DNA from: Nocardia sp.
Lineage (GTDB): Bacteria; Actinomycetota; Actinomycetes; Mycobacteriales; Mycobacteriaceae
Assembly: GCF_025465275.1 (NCBI RefSeq)
Contig: NZ_JAODNK010000080.1
Span: forward strand, 62,001 to 126,000
DNA length: 64,000 nucleotides
Reading direction: 5' to 3'
The translations under genes and the position numbers were made by a program. The notes beneath the pieces are model-generated. The model was not told the origin of the DNA. It saw nothing but the letters and a program-made list of their open reading frames with translations, and did no database searches. The stretch's first letter is position 1. Each line of letters opens with the position of its first letter. Of the stretch, positions 45,682 to 53,952 are shown piece by piece.

Positions 45682-45880
45682 CATGCCCCCTTCGTTCGTT
45701 CTCCCTATTTCTATCGCAGGGCACCGACAAGTACAGGACGACGAGATTTGCTGGCACTTGACTGTTACGGAATACGAAAAACCTGACCGCACTGTGGAAT
45801 TCGCTGTATATAAACTGACTTCGGCCCGGATGAACGGCCGCCCGGAGGTCCCTGCGAGCCACCCGCGGTAAGGTGCCGGT

Positions 45881-46156
45881 ATGTCCCGCGTCGCGATCGA
45901 ATACTGCACTCAGTGCCGCTGGCTACTACGCGCGAGCTGGATGGCTCAGGAGTTGCTGACCACCTTCGCGACCGACCTCTCGGAGGTGGCGCTGATCCCC
46001 GGCGAGGGCGGCGTCTTCCGCATCACTGTGGACGGCGAACAGATCTGGGATCGCAAGGCGGACGGCGGTTTTCCCGAAATCCCCGTGCTCAAGCAGCGGG
46101 TGCGGGACCGGGTCGCCCCCGATCGCTCGCTGGGCCACTCGGACCAGAACGACTAG
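45881..46156 (+). CDS. Rdx (SelT/SelW/SelH-like) thioredoxin-fold protein
   Basis: 91 residues, ATG at 45881. The short thioredoxin-like fold has a redox CxxC (Cys9, Cys12 in EYCTQCRW) near the N-terminus and the typical GGVFRITVDGEQIWDRKADGGFPE region. It is the Cys-containing form of the SelW-like family, not a selenoprotein. Probably a small thiol oxidoreductase in the cytoplasm. It is divergent from the SWIM operon and converges on the FmdB-like gene. Confidence 0.88.
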   Translation: MSRVAIEYCTQCRWLLRASWMAQELLTTFATDLSEVALIPGEGGVFRITVDGEQIWDRKADGGFPEIPVLKQRVRDRVAPDRSLGHSDQND

Positions 46157-46171
46157 TGCAGCCGGTCCGAC

Positions 46172-46390
46172 TCAGCAGCAGCCCCCGCCACCACAGCAAC
46201 CGCCGCCCGAGGGCATAGCCGGTGCGATCGGCGCGCTGCCGCCGCGACCCACCGTTCCGAACGTGGTCAGCAGTTTGACGGTGTCCGCATGCCCCTGCGG
46301 GCAGTCGGCGGGATCCGACGCCTGCGCCATGGGGCGGGACATCTCGAAGGTATCGCCGCAACTGCGGCACCGGTACGCATAGCTCGGCAC
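46172..46390 (-). CDS. FmdB-type zinc ribbon protein
   Basis: 72 residues from the GTG at 46390, which gives the family start PSYAYRCRSCGDTFE. The first metal half-site is C8-x2-C11; the second half-site reads CPQGH, with His in place of the usual Cys. The C-terminal end is a Gly/Cys tail (GGGCCGGGGCC). These small regulators are common but poorly understood. A long form starting at 46408 is possible but less likely. Confidence 0.82.
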   Translation of the reverse strand: MPSYAYRCRSCGDTFEMSRPMAQASDPADCPQGHADTVKLLTTFGTVGRGGSAPIAPAMPSGGGCCGGGGCC

Positions 46391-46505
46391 GCGCTCAGGG
46401 TAGACCACCCGGCCGGGACCTGCGACGCCGCGCGCGACGCGGGTGTCGCCGCCTGTATCGCCGCACCCAGTACCCTCGATTTACGGAGTACGAGGAGGTG
46501 GGCCT

Positions 46506-48065
46506 GTGAGCACTCAGGTATTCGACACATTGCCGGACGAGGGCACCCAACCGATCGCCCGCACCGAATACGGCGACGTCCGTGGTCGCCGGCAGGGCTC
46601 GATCGACGTCTGGCGTGGGGTTCCGTACGCCGCGAGCACGGCCGGTCCGAACCGGTTCCGGCCCCCGCAACCCGCGCAGCGCTGGGACGGGGTGCGCGAT
46701 TGCCTCGAATTCGGCGAGATCGCACCGCAGAGCGCGGGCTTCGTACCGGTGGATTCCGGACTGCACATGGGCGAGGACTGTCTCTGGCTCAATGTGTGGG
46801 CGCCGGCCACCCCCAGCGAGGAACCCCGGCCGGTCATGGTGTGGCTGCACGGCGGCGCGTTCTGCCTGGGCACCGCGGCGCAGGCCATCTACGACGGGCT
46901 CCGGCTGGCCGAGACCGGCGATCTGATCGTGGTCAGCGTGAACTACCGGCTGGGCGCGCTCGGCTTCCTCGATCTGTCCGCGCTAGGCGCAGAGTTCACC
47001 ACCAATCTGGGCCTGCGCGATCAGATCCTCGCCCTGGAATGGGTGCGCGACAATATCGCGGCCTTCGGCGGCGATCCGGGCAGCGTGACCCTCTTCGGTG
47101 AGTCCTCCGGTGCCGGTTGCGTGACCGCGCTGCTCACCTCACCGCTCTCGGCCGGGCTGTTCCATCGGGCCATTGCCCAATCGCCGCCCGCCACTACGGT
47201 TTTCGGTCAGGACCGGGCCGCCGGTGTGGCCCGCCGCTACCTCGAACTACTGGATTTGCCCACGCAGCGGGCCTCCGAACTGCTGCACCTGCCCATCGAA
47301 CAGATCATCGCCGCGGCCGGCATTCTGTTCGACGAGGTGCCCTCCAAGGAGCCGGGCCGCCTGGCTGCGGTGCCGGTGGTGGACGGCGATCTGCTGCCCG
47401 GCTACCCGTCCGAACGCTTCCAGCAGGGCCGCTCGCACCGGGTGCCATTGATCATCGGCACCAATAAGGACGAGGCCTCGATGTTCCGCCTCTTCCGCTC
47501 GCCCATCATGCCGGTCACGCCCGAAGCGGTGAACGCCATGCTGCTCGGCGTGGCCGCGGAGCATCCCGGACTGTCGCCGGAACGGATCGCCGAGATCGCC
47601 TCGGCCTATACCGTCAGCACCCCGCGCGGTGCGCTGAGCATGTCGACCGATGCCGCCTTCCGCATGCCCGCCCGCTGGGTGGCGGAGGCGCACTCCGCGC
47701 ATTCACCGACCTGGGTGTACCGCTTCGACCATGCCACCCCGATGTTGAAGGCGGCCCGGGTCGGCGCCGGTCATGCCACCGAATTGCCTTATGTATTCGG
47801 CAATTTCGGCTCCTTCGAGCACGATCCGACCTTCTGGCTCGGCGGCCGCAAGGTCGCCCAGGAGGTCTCGGGCCGAATGATCCGGCGCTGGACGGCATTC
47901 GGCGCGCACGGTGTGCCCGCGGCCCTGGACGGGTCCAAGCACTGGCCGCCCTATACGACGGCGGCGCGCAATACGCTGGTCATCGACAATGTCGACCGGA
48001 TCGTCGACGATCCGGACCGCGACCGTAATTCGGTCTGGGGCGACCAGGTGGTCGGCTTCTACTGA
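46506..48065 (+). CDS. Type-B carboxylesterase
   Basis: 519 residues from the GTG at 46506 with AGGAGG upstream. The catalytic Ser is in GESSGAG, the oxyanion hole in LHGGAFCLG, and the His in GAGHATELPYVFG; the acidic member lies in TNKDEASMF. EDCLWLNVWAP is the family's second signature. No signal peptide, so it is probably cytoplasmic. It hydrolyses esters, perhaps p-nitrobenzyl-type or lipid esters; natural substrate unknown. A hairpin follows directly after the stop. Confidence 0.92.
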   Translation: MSTQVFDTLPDEGTQPIARTEYGDVRGRRQGSIDVWRGVPYAASTAGPNRFRPPQPAQRWDGVRDCLEFGEIAPQSAGFVPVDSGLHMGEDCLWLNVWAPATPSEEPRPVMVWLHGGAFCLGTAAQAIYDGLRLAETGDLIVVSVNYRLGALGFLDLSALGAEFTTNLGLRDQILALEWVRDNIAAFGGDPGSVTLFGESSGAGCVTALLTSPLSAGLFHRAIAQSPPATTVFGQDRAAGVARRYLELLDLPTQRASELLHLPIEQIIAAAGILFDEVPSKEPGRLAAVPVVDGDLLPGYPSERFQQGRSHRVPLIIGTNKDEASMFRLFRSPIMPVTPEAVNAMLLGVAAEHPGLSPERIAEIASAYTVSTPRGALSMSTDAAFRMPARWVAEAHSAHSPTWVYRFDHATPMLKAARVGAGHATELPYVFGNFGSFEHDPTFWLGGRKVAQEVSGRMIRRWTAFGAHGVPAALDGSKHWPPYTTAARNTLVIDNVDRIVDDPDRDRNSVWGDQVVGFY

Positions 48066-48070
48066 GATCG

Positions 48071-48103
48071 GTGCGGGATCCACTACCGCAGTGGATCCCG
48101 CAC
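48071..48103. terminator. Hairpin after the carboxylesterase gene
   Basis: GTGCGGGATCCAC (48071-48083) pairs perfectly with GTGGATCCCGCAC (48091-48103) around TACCGCA, six bases after the stop. No U-run follows. Confidence 0.75.
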
Positions 48104-48137
48104 CGCCGCAGTGGATCCCACCTGCCGCAGTGAATCC
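48086..48137. repeat. Short direct repeats CCGCAGTGGATCCC
   Basis: Three copies of CCGCAGTGGATCCC or a one-base variant (CCGCAGTGAATCCC) occur at about 48086, 48105 and 48124 with near-regular 19-base spacing, overlapping the terminator hairpin. Confidence 0.75.
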
Positions 48138-48176
48138 CGGTGCTGTGCAGTGTATCCGGGTGAACGGCGCTACGGC

Positions 48177-49475
48177 TCAGACCGCGGCAGTCGCCCGCTT
48201 CCCCAGATTCGCCGGCATGCGCGAGTAGCCGTGCAGGGTGTACAGCGGCCGCCGCTCCGGGGCGCCCGCCAGGGACATTTCCGGGAAGCGGTCGAAGAGC
48301 GAGCGCAGCGCATAGGTGGCTTCCATGCGCGCCAGGCTCGCGCCCAGGCAAGTGTGGATGCCGCTGGAAAAACTCAAGTGCTCCTTGGCATTCGGGCGCG
48401 TGATATCGAAGCGATCGGGCTCCTCGAACACCTTCGGATCACGATTCGCACCGGCCAGCGAGGTGACGACCACGCTGCCCTTGCGCAGCGAGGCGCCGCC
48501 GATCTCGATATCGCACAGGGCGATTCGCGCGGTGATCTGCACCGGTGCGTCGAAGCGGAGCACCTCCTCCACCGCCTGCGGCCACAGCTCCGGTTCCGCG
48601 CGCAGCCGCGCCAGCTGCTCCGGATGGGCGAGCAGCTGCACCACGCCATTGCCGATGAGATTCACGGTGGTCTCGAAGCCCGCGCCCATGAGCAGGCTCG
48701 CGGTGGCCTTGAGCTCCTGATCGTCGAGATTCCCGGCGGTGACCAGACTGCTCAGGATGTCTTCGCCCGGCTCCCGGCGCAATTGGGCGAGGTGGTTGTC
48801 CAGATAGCCGTCCATGGCGAACATGGCCTTCGCGGCGCGCTGCCAGGTGCGCCAGGAAATACCGAAGTCCAGCAGTGGACTCGCCGCATCACCCCACTCC
48901 AGGAACTGCGGGCTGGATTCGCGTGGGAAGCCCAGCATTTCGGCGATGATGGCGATCGGCACCTGCGCGGCGTAGTTCTCGATCAGATCGGCGGACCCAT
49001 CGGCGGGCAGCGCCTCGAGCAGTTCGGCGGTCACCGACTCCACCCGATCGCGCAATCGGCCGATGGCGCGCGGGGTGAACGCGGCGGAGACCGATTTGCG
49101 CATGCGGGTGTGCTCCGGCGGATCGAGCACCAGCATGGACGGCGGCTCCACCGGATTCGGCGGCAGCGCCGCCGCATCGATCCGCCGCCGCGCCGCCGAC
49201 GGCATCTCGAAGCCCCGCGCGCCGAAGATGCCGAACCGATTGTCACGCAGGATGGCTCGGCTCAGCTCGTAATCGGCGGTCGCCCAGGCGATCGGGCTGT
49301 GCACCAGTCGCCCGCGCTCGCGTATCTCCTCGATGTACGGGTACGGGTCTCGCAATCCACCGGCGCTGCCGACCAATTGCGCGAACGGATCGCCGCGCCC
49401 GGCCCGCACCCGGATCACGTACCGTGGCGTGCCCTGCTCCACAACCCATCGAAACCAGTACCGCGGGCTCATCAT
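48177..49475 (-). CDS. Cytochrome P450, CYP140-like
   Basis: 432 residues. Haem-binding motif FSSGIHTCLGASLARME with the Cys ligand, I-helix LLMGAGFETTVNLIGNG, and EEVLRF as the K-helix ExxR. The I-helix GFETTVNLIGNG and the surrounding LRFDAPVQITAR recall M. tuberculosis CYP140 (Rv1880c). No ferredoxin or reductase gene is adjacent, so electron donors are encoded elsewhere. The substrate of this family is not known to me. Assignment to P450 is certain, to CYP140 moderate. Confidence 0.93.
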   Translation of the reverse strand: MMSPRYWFRWVVEQGTPRYVIRVRAGRGDPFAQLVGSAGGLRDPYPYIEEIRERGRLVHSPIAWATADYELSRAILRDNRFGIFGARGFEMPSAARRRIDAAALPPNPVEPPSMLVLDPPEHTRMRKSVSAAFTPRAIGRLRDRVESVTAELLEALPADGSADLIENYAAQVPIAIIAEMLGFPRESSPQFLEWGDAASPLLDFGISWRTWQRAAKAMFAMDGYLDNHLAQLRREPGEDILSSLVTAGNLDDQELKATASLLMGAGFETTVNLIGNGVVQLLAHPEQLARLRAEPELWPQAVEEVLRFDAPVQITARIALCDIEIGGASLRKGSVVVTSLAGANRDPKVFEEPDRFDITRPNAKEHLSFSSGIHTCLGASLARMEATYALRSLFDRFPEMSLAGAPERRPLYTLHGYSRMPANLGKRATAAV

Positions 49476-49587
49476 CGCTGACTCCCTTGTCGTCGGGTCA
49501 TTCCACCGTACGGAAATCCGTTGCGGGGAAAAAGGTCCCGAAGGGGGAACCGCACCTCCTACCGCAGTAGGAGCCCCCGCCCCAAGT

Positions 49588-49690
49588 TCGCGGCCCGCCC
49601 GGGTCTGGACTGACGTAGCGGGGGAGCGAAGCGGAGGAGGGAAGGCCCGGGTAACAAGGCCGCGAACCCGCCGGAGCGAAGCGGAGGCAG
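49588..49690 (+). repeat. Family 1 covarying hairpin repeat, copy E
   Basis: Outer helix TTCGCGGCC (49588-49596) with GGCCGCGAA (49658-49666); inner helix CCCGGGTCT (49599-49607) with AGGCCCGGG (49643-49651), containing one G-U pair. GGAGCGAAGCGGAGG is present in loop and tail. The tail ends at the stop codon of the TIGR03089 gene. Confidence 0.9.
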
Positions 49691-49691
49691 A

Positions 49692-50405
49692 TTAACGCAG
49701 CGCGGTGACTCTTTCCGAGGCGATTCGTCGCTCGCGGGTGGCGGGGTCGGGGTGGGCGACCTGCACCAGGGAAGCGCCCGAGGCCAGGACGGCGACCAGG
49801 CCGTCGATCAATTCGGCCGGGGTTTCCCACGAAGTGCTCGACAGCACCCGGTCCTCGGCGGTGAAGCCCTGGCGGGAGGCCGACTTGCGCGCCTCTTCGA
49901 ATACCTCCGACACCGACATTCCGTCCAGCGCACAGCCGATGCCGCTGGGGCGGAACTGATCGCCGTGCACCCGCACCGCGGTGGCGTAATCGGTGACGCC
50001 GATCGGCAGCTCGCGCACCGGCAGGCCCATCGGGTCCAGGGACAGCGCCGCTACCTCCGGAATATCGCCCGCCTCGTCGATGCGATCGGCGGTCACCAGC
50101 GCCAGCTCGGCGTCCGGGTCCGCGTGCAGCACCACTTCGACACCGGCCCACCAGCAGCCGAGCAGGACCGCGGCGGTCTGCCAGTGCGCGGGCAGCAGCA
50201 CCGCCACCCGCGAACCGCGGGAGAGGCCGAATTCGTCGCGAATCATATTGGCGGTCTTGGCCGCCCAGTTGGTCAGCGTCAGCCCCGATAGCTCGATCCG
50301 GGCGCCGGTGGCGTCGTCGTAATAGGTGATGCGCGGGCCCGCGGGATCGCGGGCGAGGATGGGGTCGAGTACCGCTTCGGTGAGGGTCTCGGTCAGTTCA
50401 CGCAT
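49692..50405 (-). CDS. TIGR03089 family protein (AMP-binding N-domain-like)
   Basis: 237 residues, ATG at 50405. It resembles the N-terminal subdomain of acyl-adenylating enzymes (LSGLTLTNWAAKTANMIRDE; GSRVAVLLPAHWQTAAVLLG) but stops before the ATP-binding core, which defines the TIGR03089 family of mycolata. Its first 13 bases overlap the 3' end of the LCP gene, so it is translated from the same message. The equivalent genes are adjacent in M. tuberculosis (Rv3267-Rv3268). Function unknown; an accessory role in wall polymer ligation is an inference from position. Confidence 0.85.
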   Translation of the reverse strand: MRELTETLTEAVLDPILARDPAGPRITYYDDATGARIELSGLTLTNWAAKTANMIRDEFGLSRGSRVAVLLPAHWQTAAVLLGCWWAGVEVVLHADPDAELALVTADRIDEAGDIPEVAALSLDPMGLPVRELPIGVTDYATAVRVHGDQFRPSGIGCALDGMSVSEVFEEARKSASRQGFTAEDRVLSSTSWETPAELIDGLVAVLASGASLVQVAHPDPATRERRIASERVTALR

Positions 50406-51955
50406 TTCGGTCCGTTCTTACCGGCATCGATGGGTGGAGCTGGCGGGACCGGCGTCATGGTGGTCGAAGTACCCGTGAAGTCCAGCTGGCTGCCGGTCGC
50501 CGAACCGGGACCAGCGTAGTCACTCGCCAGCACCACCCGGACCGCCCCCTCCGGCATCCCGTCCTGCTTGATGACCGGCAGTCCGCCCAGCACCGAGGCC
50601 ACCGCGCGCGCGTTCGCATCGCTGCTGCTGCCCGCCAGCACCCGGCTGCTCTGAATCGGCCCGCCCACCCAATTGTCCACCGTGCCGGTGTGGAAACCCT
50701 TGCCCGCCAGCGCCTGCCCCACCTGCCCGGCCAGCCCGCCGGTACCGCTCGCGTTGTAGAGATCCACGGTGACGGTCGACGGATCGACACCGCCGGTCGT
50801 CTCCTGCGGATCACCGTCGATGGTCTTGGCCACATACTTCTGCACCGCGACCGGATCGACGCGCACCACCGATTCGCCGTTCTCGGTCCAGCCGTTCAGA
50901 TCCTTGACCGGAATGGTCTCGAACTTCACCTGCCCGGCGGACAGATCCTGCAGCTCGTGCAGGAACGACAGCACATCCCAGCCGTCGTCGAGCACGATGG
51001 TGCGGCCCACCGCATCACTGAGATCCTTCAGCCGGCCGGGATTGGTGAGCACCTTGGCGCTCAGCACCTGATGCACCAGCTGTGCCATGTACACCTGCTG
51101 GCGCACGATGCGGTCGAGATCGCCGCGCGGCAGTTCGTGCCGCTGGCGCACGAAGCTCAAAGCCTCGGGGCCATTGAGTTTCTGCGGTCCCGCCGGAAAG
51201 TCCGCACCGGACATCGGCTCGTACACCGGATTGTTCAGGCAGACATCGACACCGCCGACGGCATCGGTGAGCAGTACGAAACCGAGCAGACCCACCTCGG
51301 CGTAATGGTCGACGGTGATACCGGTCAGATTGGTGACCGCCTTGATCAGCGCCTGCCGCCCGGCGAGCGTGGAACGGGTCTCCGCCTCGGCCGGGGTGAC
51401 GCCCTTGTCGATCAGCTTCTGCTGCTCGTTGAATTTGGTCACGCCGAACGCGGAGTTGATCTTGCCCATGCCCAGCCCCGGAATGTCCACGTAGGAATCG
51501 CGGGGAATCGAGATGGCCGTTGCCGATTGACCGTTGTTGGGCACCCGGATCAAGACGATGGTGTCGGTATTGAGGCCCACCTCGTCACCCGCGTGCAGCA
51601 TGGCACGCTCATCGTCGGAGAGCGGATTGCCGTGCGCATCGGTGCGGGCGTCGATGCCGACCATCAGAATGTCGACCGCGCCGTCCGAGCCCCCACCCAG
51701 GCCCAGATCGCTGATCCGCTCGATGCTCGACACCAGCTGATCCACGCTGTGCCAGCCCAGCCCGGTGACCACCAGCACCAGCACCGCCGCCGCGGCCGCG
51801 AACGCGCGCAGCGGATTCGCGCGATGCCGCGCCACCCACGACCCCGGCGCCGCGGGGCGGCGCGAAGGTAGCGGCGCGGATGCCCTTGTGGTGTCCGGCA
51901 ACCCCTGCTTCCTCTCCAGTGTTCGGCCGAGTACACCCCGCAATCGGGGTGGCAT
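50393..51955 (-). CDS. LytR-CpsA-Psr (LCP) family wall-polymer ligase
   Basis: 520 residues, ATG at 51955. A basic cytoplasmic N-terminus, one membrane helix (about 50-70, AFAAAAAVLVLVVTGLGWH), the LCP catalytic domain (about 93-265; SIPRDSYVDIPG, LSFVRQRHELPRGDLDRIVR with the conserved Arg/Asp pairs) and a C-terminal LytR_C domain (about 375-465). LCP enzymes transfer lipid-linked polymers to peptidoglycan; in mycolata the polymer is arabinogalactan. It is divergent from rmlD, next to wbbL and manB, the same neighbourhood as mycobacterial Rv3267. Confidence 0.93.
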   Translation of the reverse strand: MPPRLRGVLGRTLERKQGLPDTTRASAPLPSRRPAAPGSWVARHRANPLRAFAAAAAVLVLVVTGLGWHSVDQLVSSIERISDLGLGGGSDGAVDILMVGIDARTDAHGNPLSDDERAMLHAGDEVGLNTDTIVLIRVPNNGQSATAISIPRDSYVDIPGLGMGKINSAFGVTKFNEQQKLIDKGVTPAEAETRSTLAGRQALIKAVTNLTGITVDHYAEVGLLGFVLLTDAVGGVDVCLNNPVYEPMSGADFPAGPQKLNGPEALSFVRQRHELPRGDLDRIVRQQVYMAQLVHQVLSAKVLTNPGRLKDLSDAVGRTIVLDDGWDVLSFLHELQDLSAGQVKFETIPVKDLNGWTENGESVVRVDPVAVQKYVAKTIDGDPQETTGGVDPSTVTVDLYNASGTGGLAGQVGQALAGKGFHTGTVDNWVGGPIQSSRVLAGSSSDANARAVASVLGGLPVIKQDGMPEGAVRVVLASDYAGPGSATGSQLDFTGTSTTMTPVPPAPPIDAGKNGPKCVN

Positions 51956-52112
51956 CGTTGGAATACCCCCATAGGCAGGCTAGACGCGCGGCCGGACATG
52001 TCCGTGTAGCCGACGCTCAGTGAGTCGTGCCGCATTGCCGGTGCGCAGGGCATTACCGCAGGTGGAGAACGAGGTGCAGGACCACTGTGTCCGGCATGCC
52101 ACACTGACCGCC

Positions 52113-53021
52113 GTGACTTCCGCCTCCTTGGATCCCGTCTCCGCGCGGCTCGTGGTGACGGGTGCGCGGGGACAGTTGGGCCGGGCACTGCTGCGCCTGG
52201 CGCCCGATGCCCGCGGCTACGGTCGCGGTGACCTCGACATCACCGATCTGGAAGCGGTTCGCGCCGTGCTGAATCCGGGTGATGTGGTGCTGAACTGCGC
52301 TGCCTACACTGCCGTGGATCAGGCCGAAACCGATGTCGAGGCGGCTTTCGCGGTGAATGCGAGTGGTCCGGCCGTGCTCGCCGCAGTCTGTGCCGCGATC
52401 GGCGCGGACCTTGTGCACGTCTCCACCGATTACATTTTTCCGGGCAATGCCGAGCGTCCGTACGAGCCGAACGATCTCGCCGGTCCCACCACCGTTTACG
52501 GTCGCTCAAAATTAGCTGGTGAGCAGGCCGTACTCGATCTGTCCCCGAATGCCCGGATCGTCCGTACCGCCTGGGTCTACACCGGTGAGGGCTCCGACTT
52601 CGTCGCGACCATGCGCCGGCTCGAGCGCGAACGGGACACCGTCAAGGTCGTCGCGGACCAGATCGGATCGCCAACGTACGCACCGGATCTGGCCGCGGGG
52701 CTCTTGGAGCTGGCTGGGCGGCTGCCGGATTCGACGCAGTCCGACTCCTCGGATTCCGCGGGGCGGCGCGAGATTCCGCGAATTCTGCACGCCACCAATG
52801 CCGGACAAGCCAGTTGGTTCGATCTGGCGCAGGCCGTATTCGCCGGCGTCGGCGCCGATCCGGAGCGTGTACTGCCCTGCGGCACGGTGGATTTCCCGAG
52901 ACCCGCTCCGCGCCCGGCATATTCGGTTCTTTCGGGCAAATCGTGGATATCGGCCGGGCTCAGCCCCCTGCGGGAGTGGCAGCAGGCGCTGAACGACGCA
53001 CTCGCTTCCATCTCCGACTAG
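52113..53021 (+). CDS. rmlD: dTDP-4-dehydrorhamnose reductase
   Basis: 302 residues from the GTG at 52113. A short-chain-type nucleotide site (LVVTGARGQLGRALL), the early loop CAAYTAVDQAE, the HVSTDYIFPG motif and the catalytic Tyr/Lys in VYGRSKLAGEQ all match RmlD. It makes dTDP-L-rhamnose, used by WbbL encoded 11 bases downstream. Tetr-like insertion residues 215-225 (TQSDSSDSAG) are low-complexity and variable. The product is expected to be essential for the wall linker. Confidence 0.92.
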   Translation: MTSASLDPVSARLVVTGARGQLGRALLRLAPDARGYGRGDLDITDLEAVRAVLNPGDVVLNCAAYTAVDQAETDVEAAFAVNASGPAVLAAVCAAIGADLVHVSTDYIFPGNAERPYEPNDLAGPTTVYGRSKLAGEQAVLDLSPNARIVRTAWVYTGEGSDFVATMRRLERERDTVKVVADQIGSPTYAPDLAAGLLELAGRLPDSTQSDSSDSAGRREIPRILHATNAGQASWFDLAQAVFAGVGADPERVLPCGTVDFPRPAPRPAYSVLSGKSWISAGLSPLREWQQALNDALASISD

Positions 53022-53032
53022 GCTGAGCGCCC

Positions 53033-53938
53033 GTGAGCCCCTCGGATTCTGTCGGACGACCGTCACTGGCCGTCGTCACGGTGACCTACTCGCCCGGTGA
53101 GCACCTCGAACACTTCATCAGCACGCTAGCCACCGCGACCGGCGAGAAGCCGCAGGTCATCCTTGCCGACAACGGCTCGGTGGACGGCGTGCCGGAGCTG
53201 GTCGCCGAAGCCAATGCCAATGTCCGGCTGCTGCGCACCGGCGGCAATATCGGCTATGGCGGCGCCATCAATCGCGCTGTCACCGAGATCGACCCGGACA
53301 TCGAATTCATCGTCATCGTCAACCCCGATATTCGCTGGGGTACCGATTCGATAGATGAACTCCTGGCCGCCGCTCGCCGCTGGCCGCGCGCCGGAGCCCT
53401 GGGACCGAAGGTCCTCGAGCTGGACGGCAGCGTCTACCCGTCCGCGCGCAAGGTGCCGGGTCTGGCAGACGGCGCCGGTCACGCCATCCTCGGCACGGTG
53501 TGGCCGGGCAACCCCTGGACCCGCCGCTACCGCCAGGAGAACGAGCAGATCTCCGAGCGCACCGTCGGCTGGCTGTCGGGCTCCTGCCTGCTGGTACGCC
53601 GCGCGGCCTTCGACGCCATCGACGGATTCGACTCCCGGTACTTCATGTACATGGAGGATGTGGACTTCGGTGATCGCATGGGCAAGGCGGGCTGGCACAA
53701 TGTTTTCGTGCCGTCCGCTGAGGTCACGCACGCCAAGGGACACGCCGCCGGACGCCATCCGGAGACTATGCTGCCGGCCCACCACGCCAGCGCCTACCGT
53801 TTCCAGGCAGATCGGCATCCGCACTGGTGGCAGGCTCCACTGCGCGGCGCGCTGAAGGCCGGACTTGCGATCCGCTGCAGGCTTGCGGTTCGATCCGCAC
53901 TGCGCGAACGCGATCAGGCGGACGCTGCTACCAACTGA
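53033..53938 (+). CDS. wbbL: Rhamnosyltransferase of the arabinogalactan linker
   Basis: 301 residues, GTG at 53033. GT-A family 2 features: VVTVTYSPGEHLEHFI start, LADNGSVDG, the NPDIRW metal-site motif and VGWLSGSCLLVRRAAF with the catalytic acid region YMEDVDFGDR. In mycobacteria WbbL (Rv3265c) adds rhamnose from dTDP-Rha to GlcNAc-PP-decaprenyl, the first branch of the linker between peptidoglycan and arabinogalactan. Position between rmlD and the mannose nucleotidyltransferase is the same. It works at the inner membrane face. Confidence 0.92.
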   Translation: MSPSDSVGRPSLAVVTVTYSPGEHLEHFISTLATATGEKPQVILADNGSVDGVPELVAEANANVRLLRTGGNIGYGGAINRAVTEIDPDIEFIVIVNPDIRWGTDSIDELLAAARRWPRAGALGPKVLELDGSVYPSARKVPGLADGAGHAILGTVWPGNPWTRRYRQENEQISERTVGWLSGSCLLVRRAAFDAIDGFDSRYFMYMEDVDFGDRMGKAGWHNVFVPSAEVTHAKGHAAGRHPETMLPAHHASAYRFQADRHPHWWQAPLRGALKAGLAIRCRLAVRSALRERDQADAATN

Positions 53939-53952
53939 CAACAGGGGAGAGA

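Noticed and set aside
45881..46156. Possible selenoprotein at the Rdx gene
   Set aside because: The redox motif is CxxC with ordinary Cys codons; there is no in-frame TGA.
48177..49475. P450 plus carboxylesterase as a biosynthetic gene cluster
   Set aside because: The two genes are convergent, and no core synthase, ferredoxin or regulator accompanies them.
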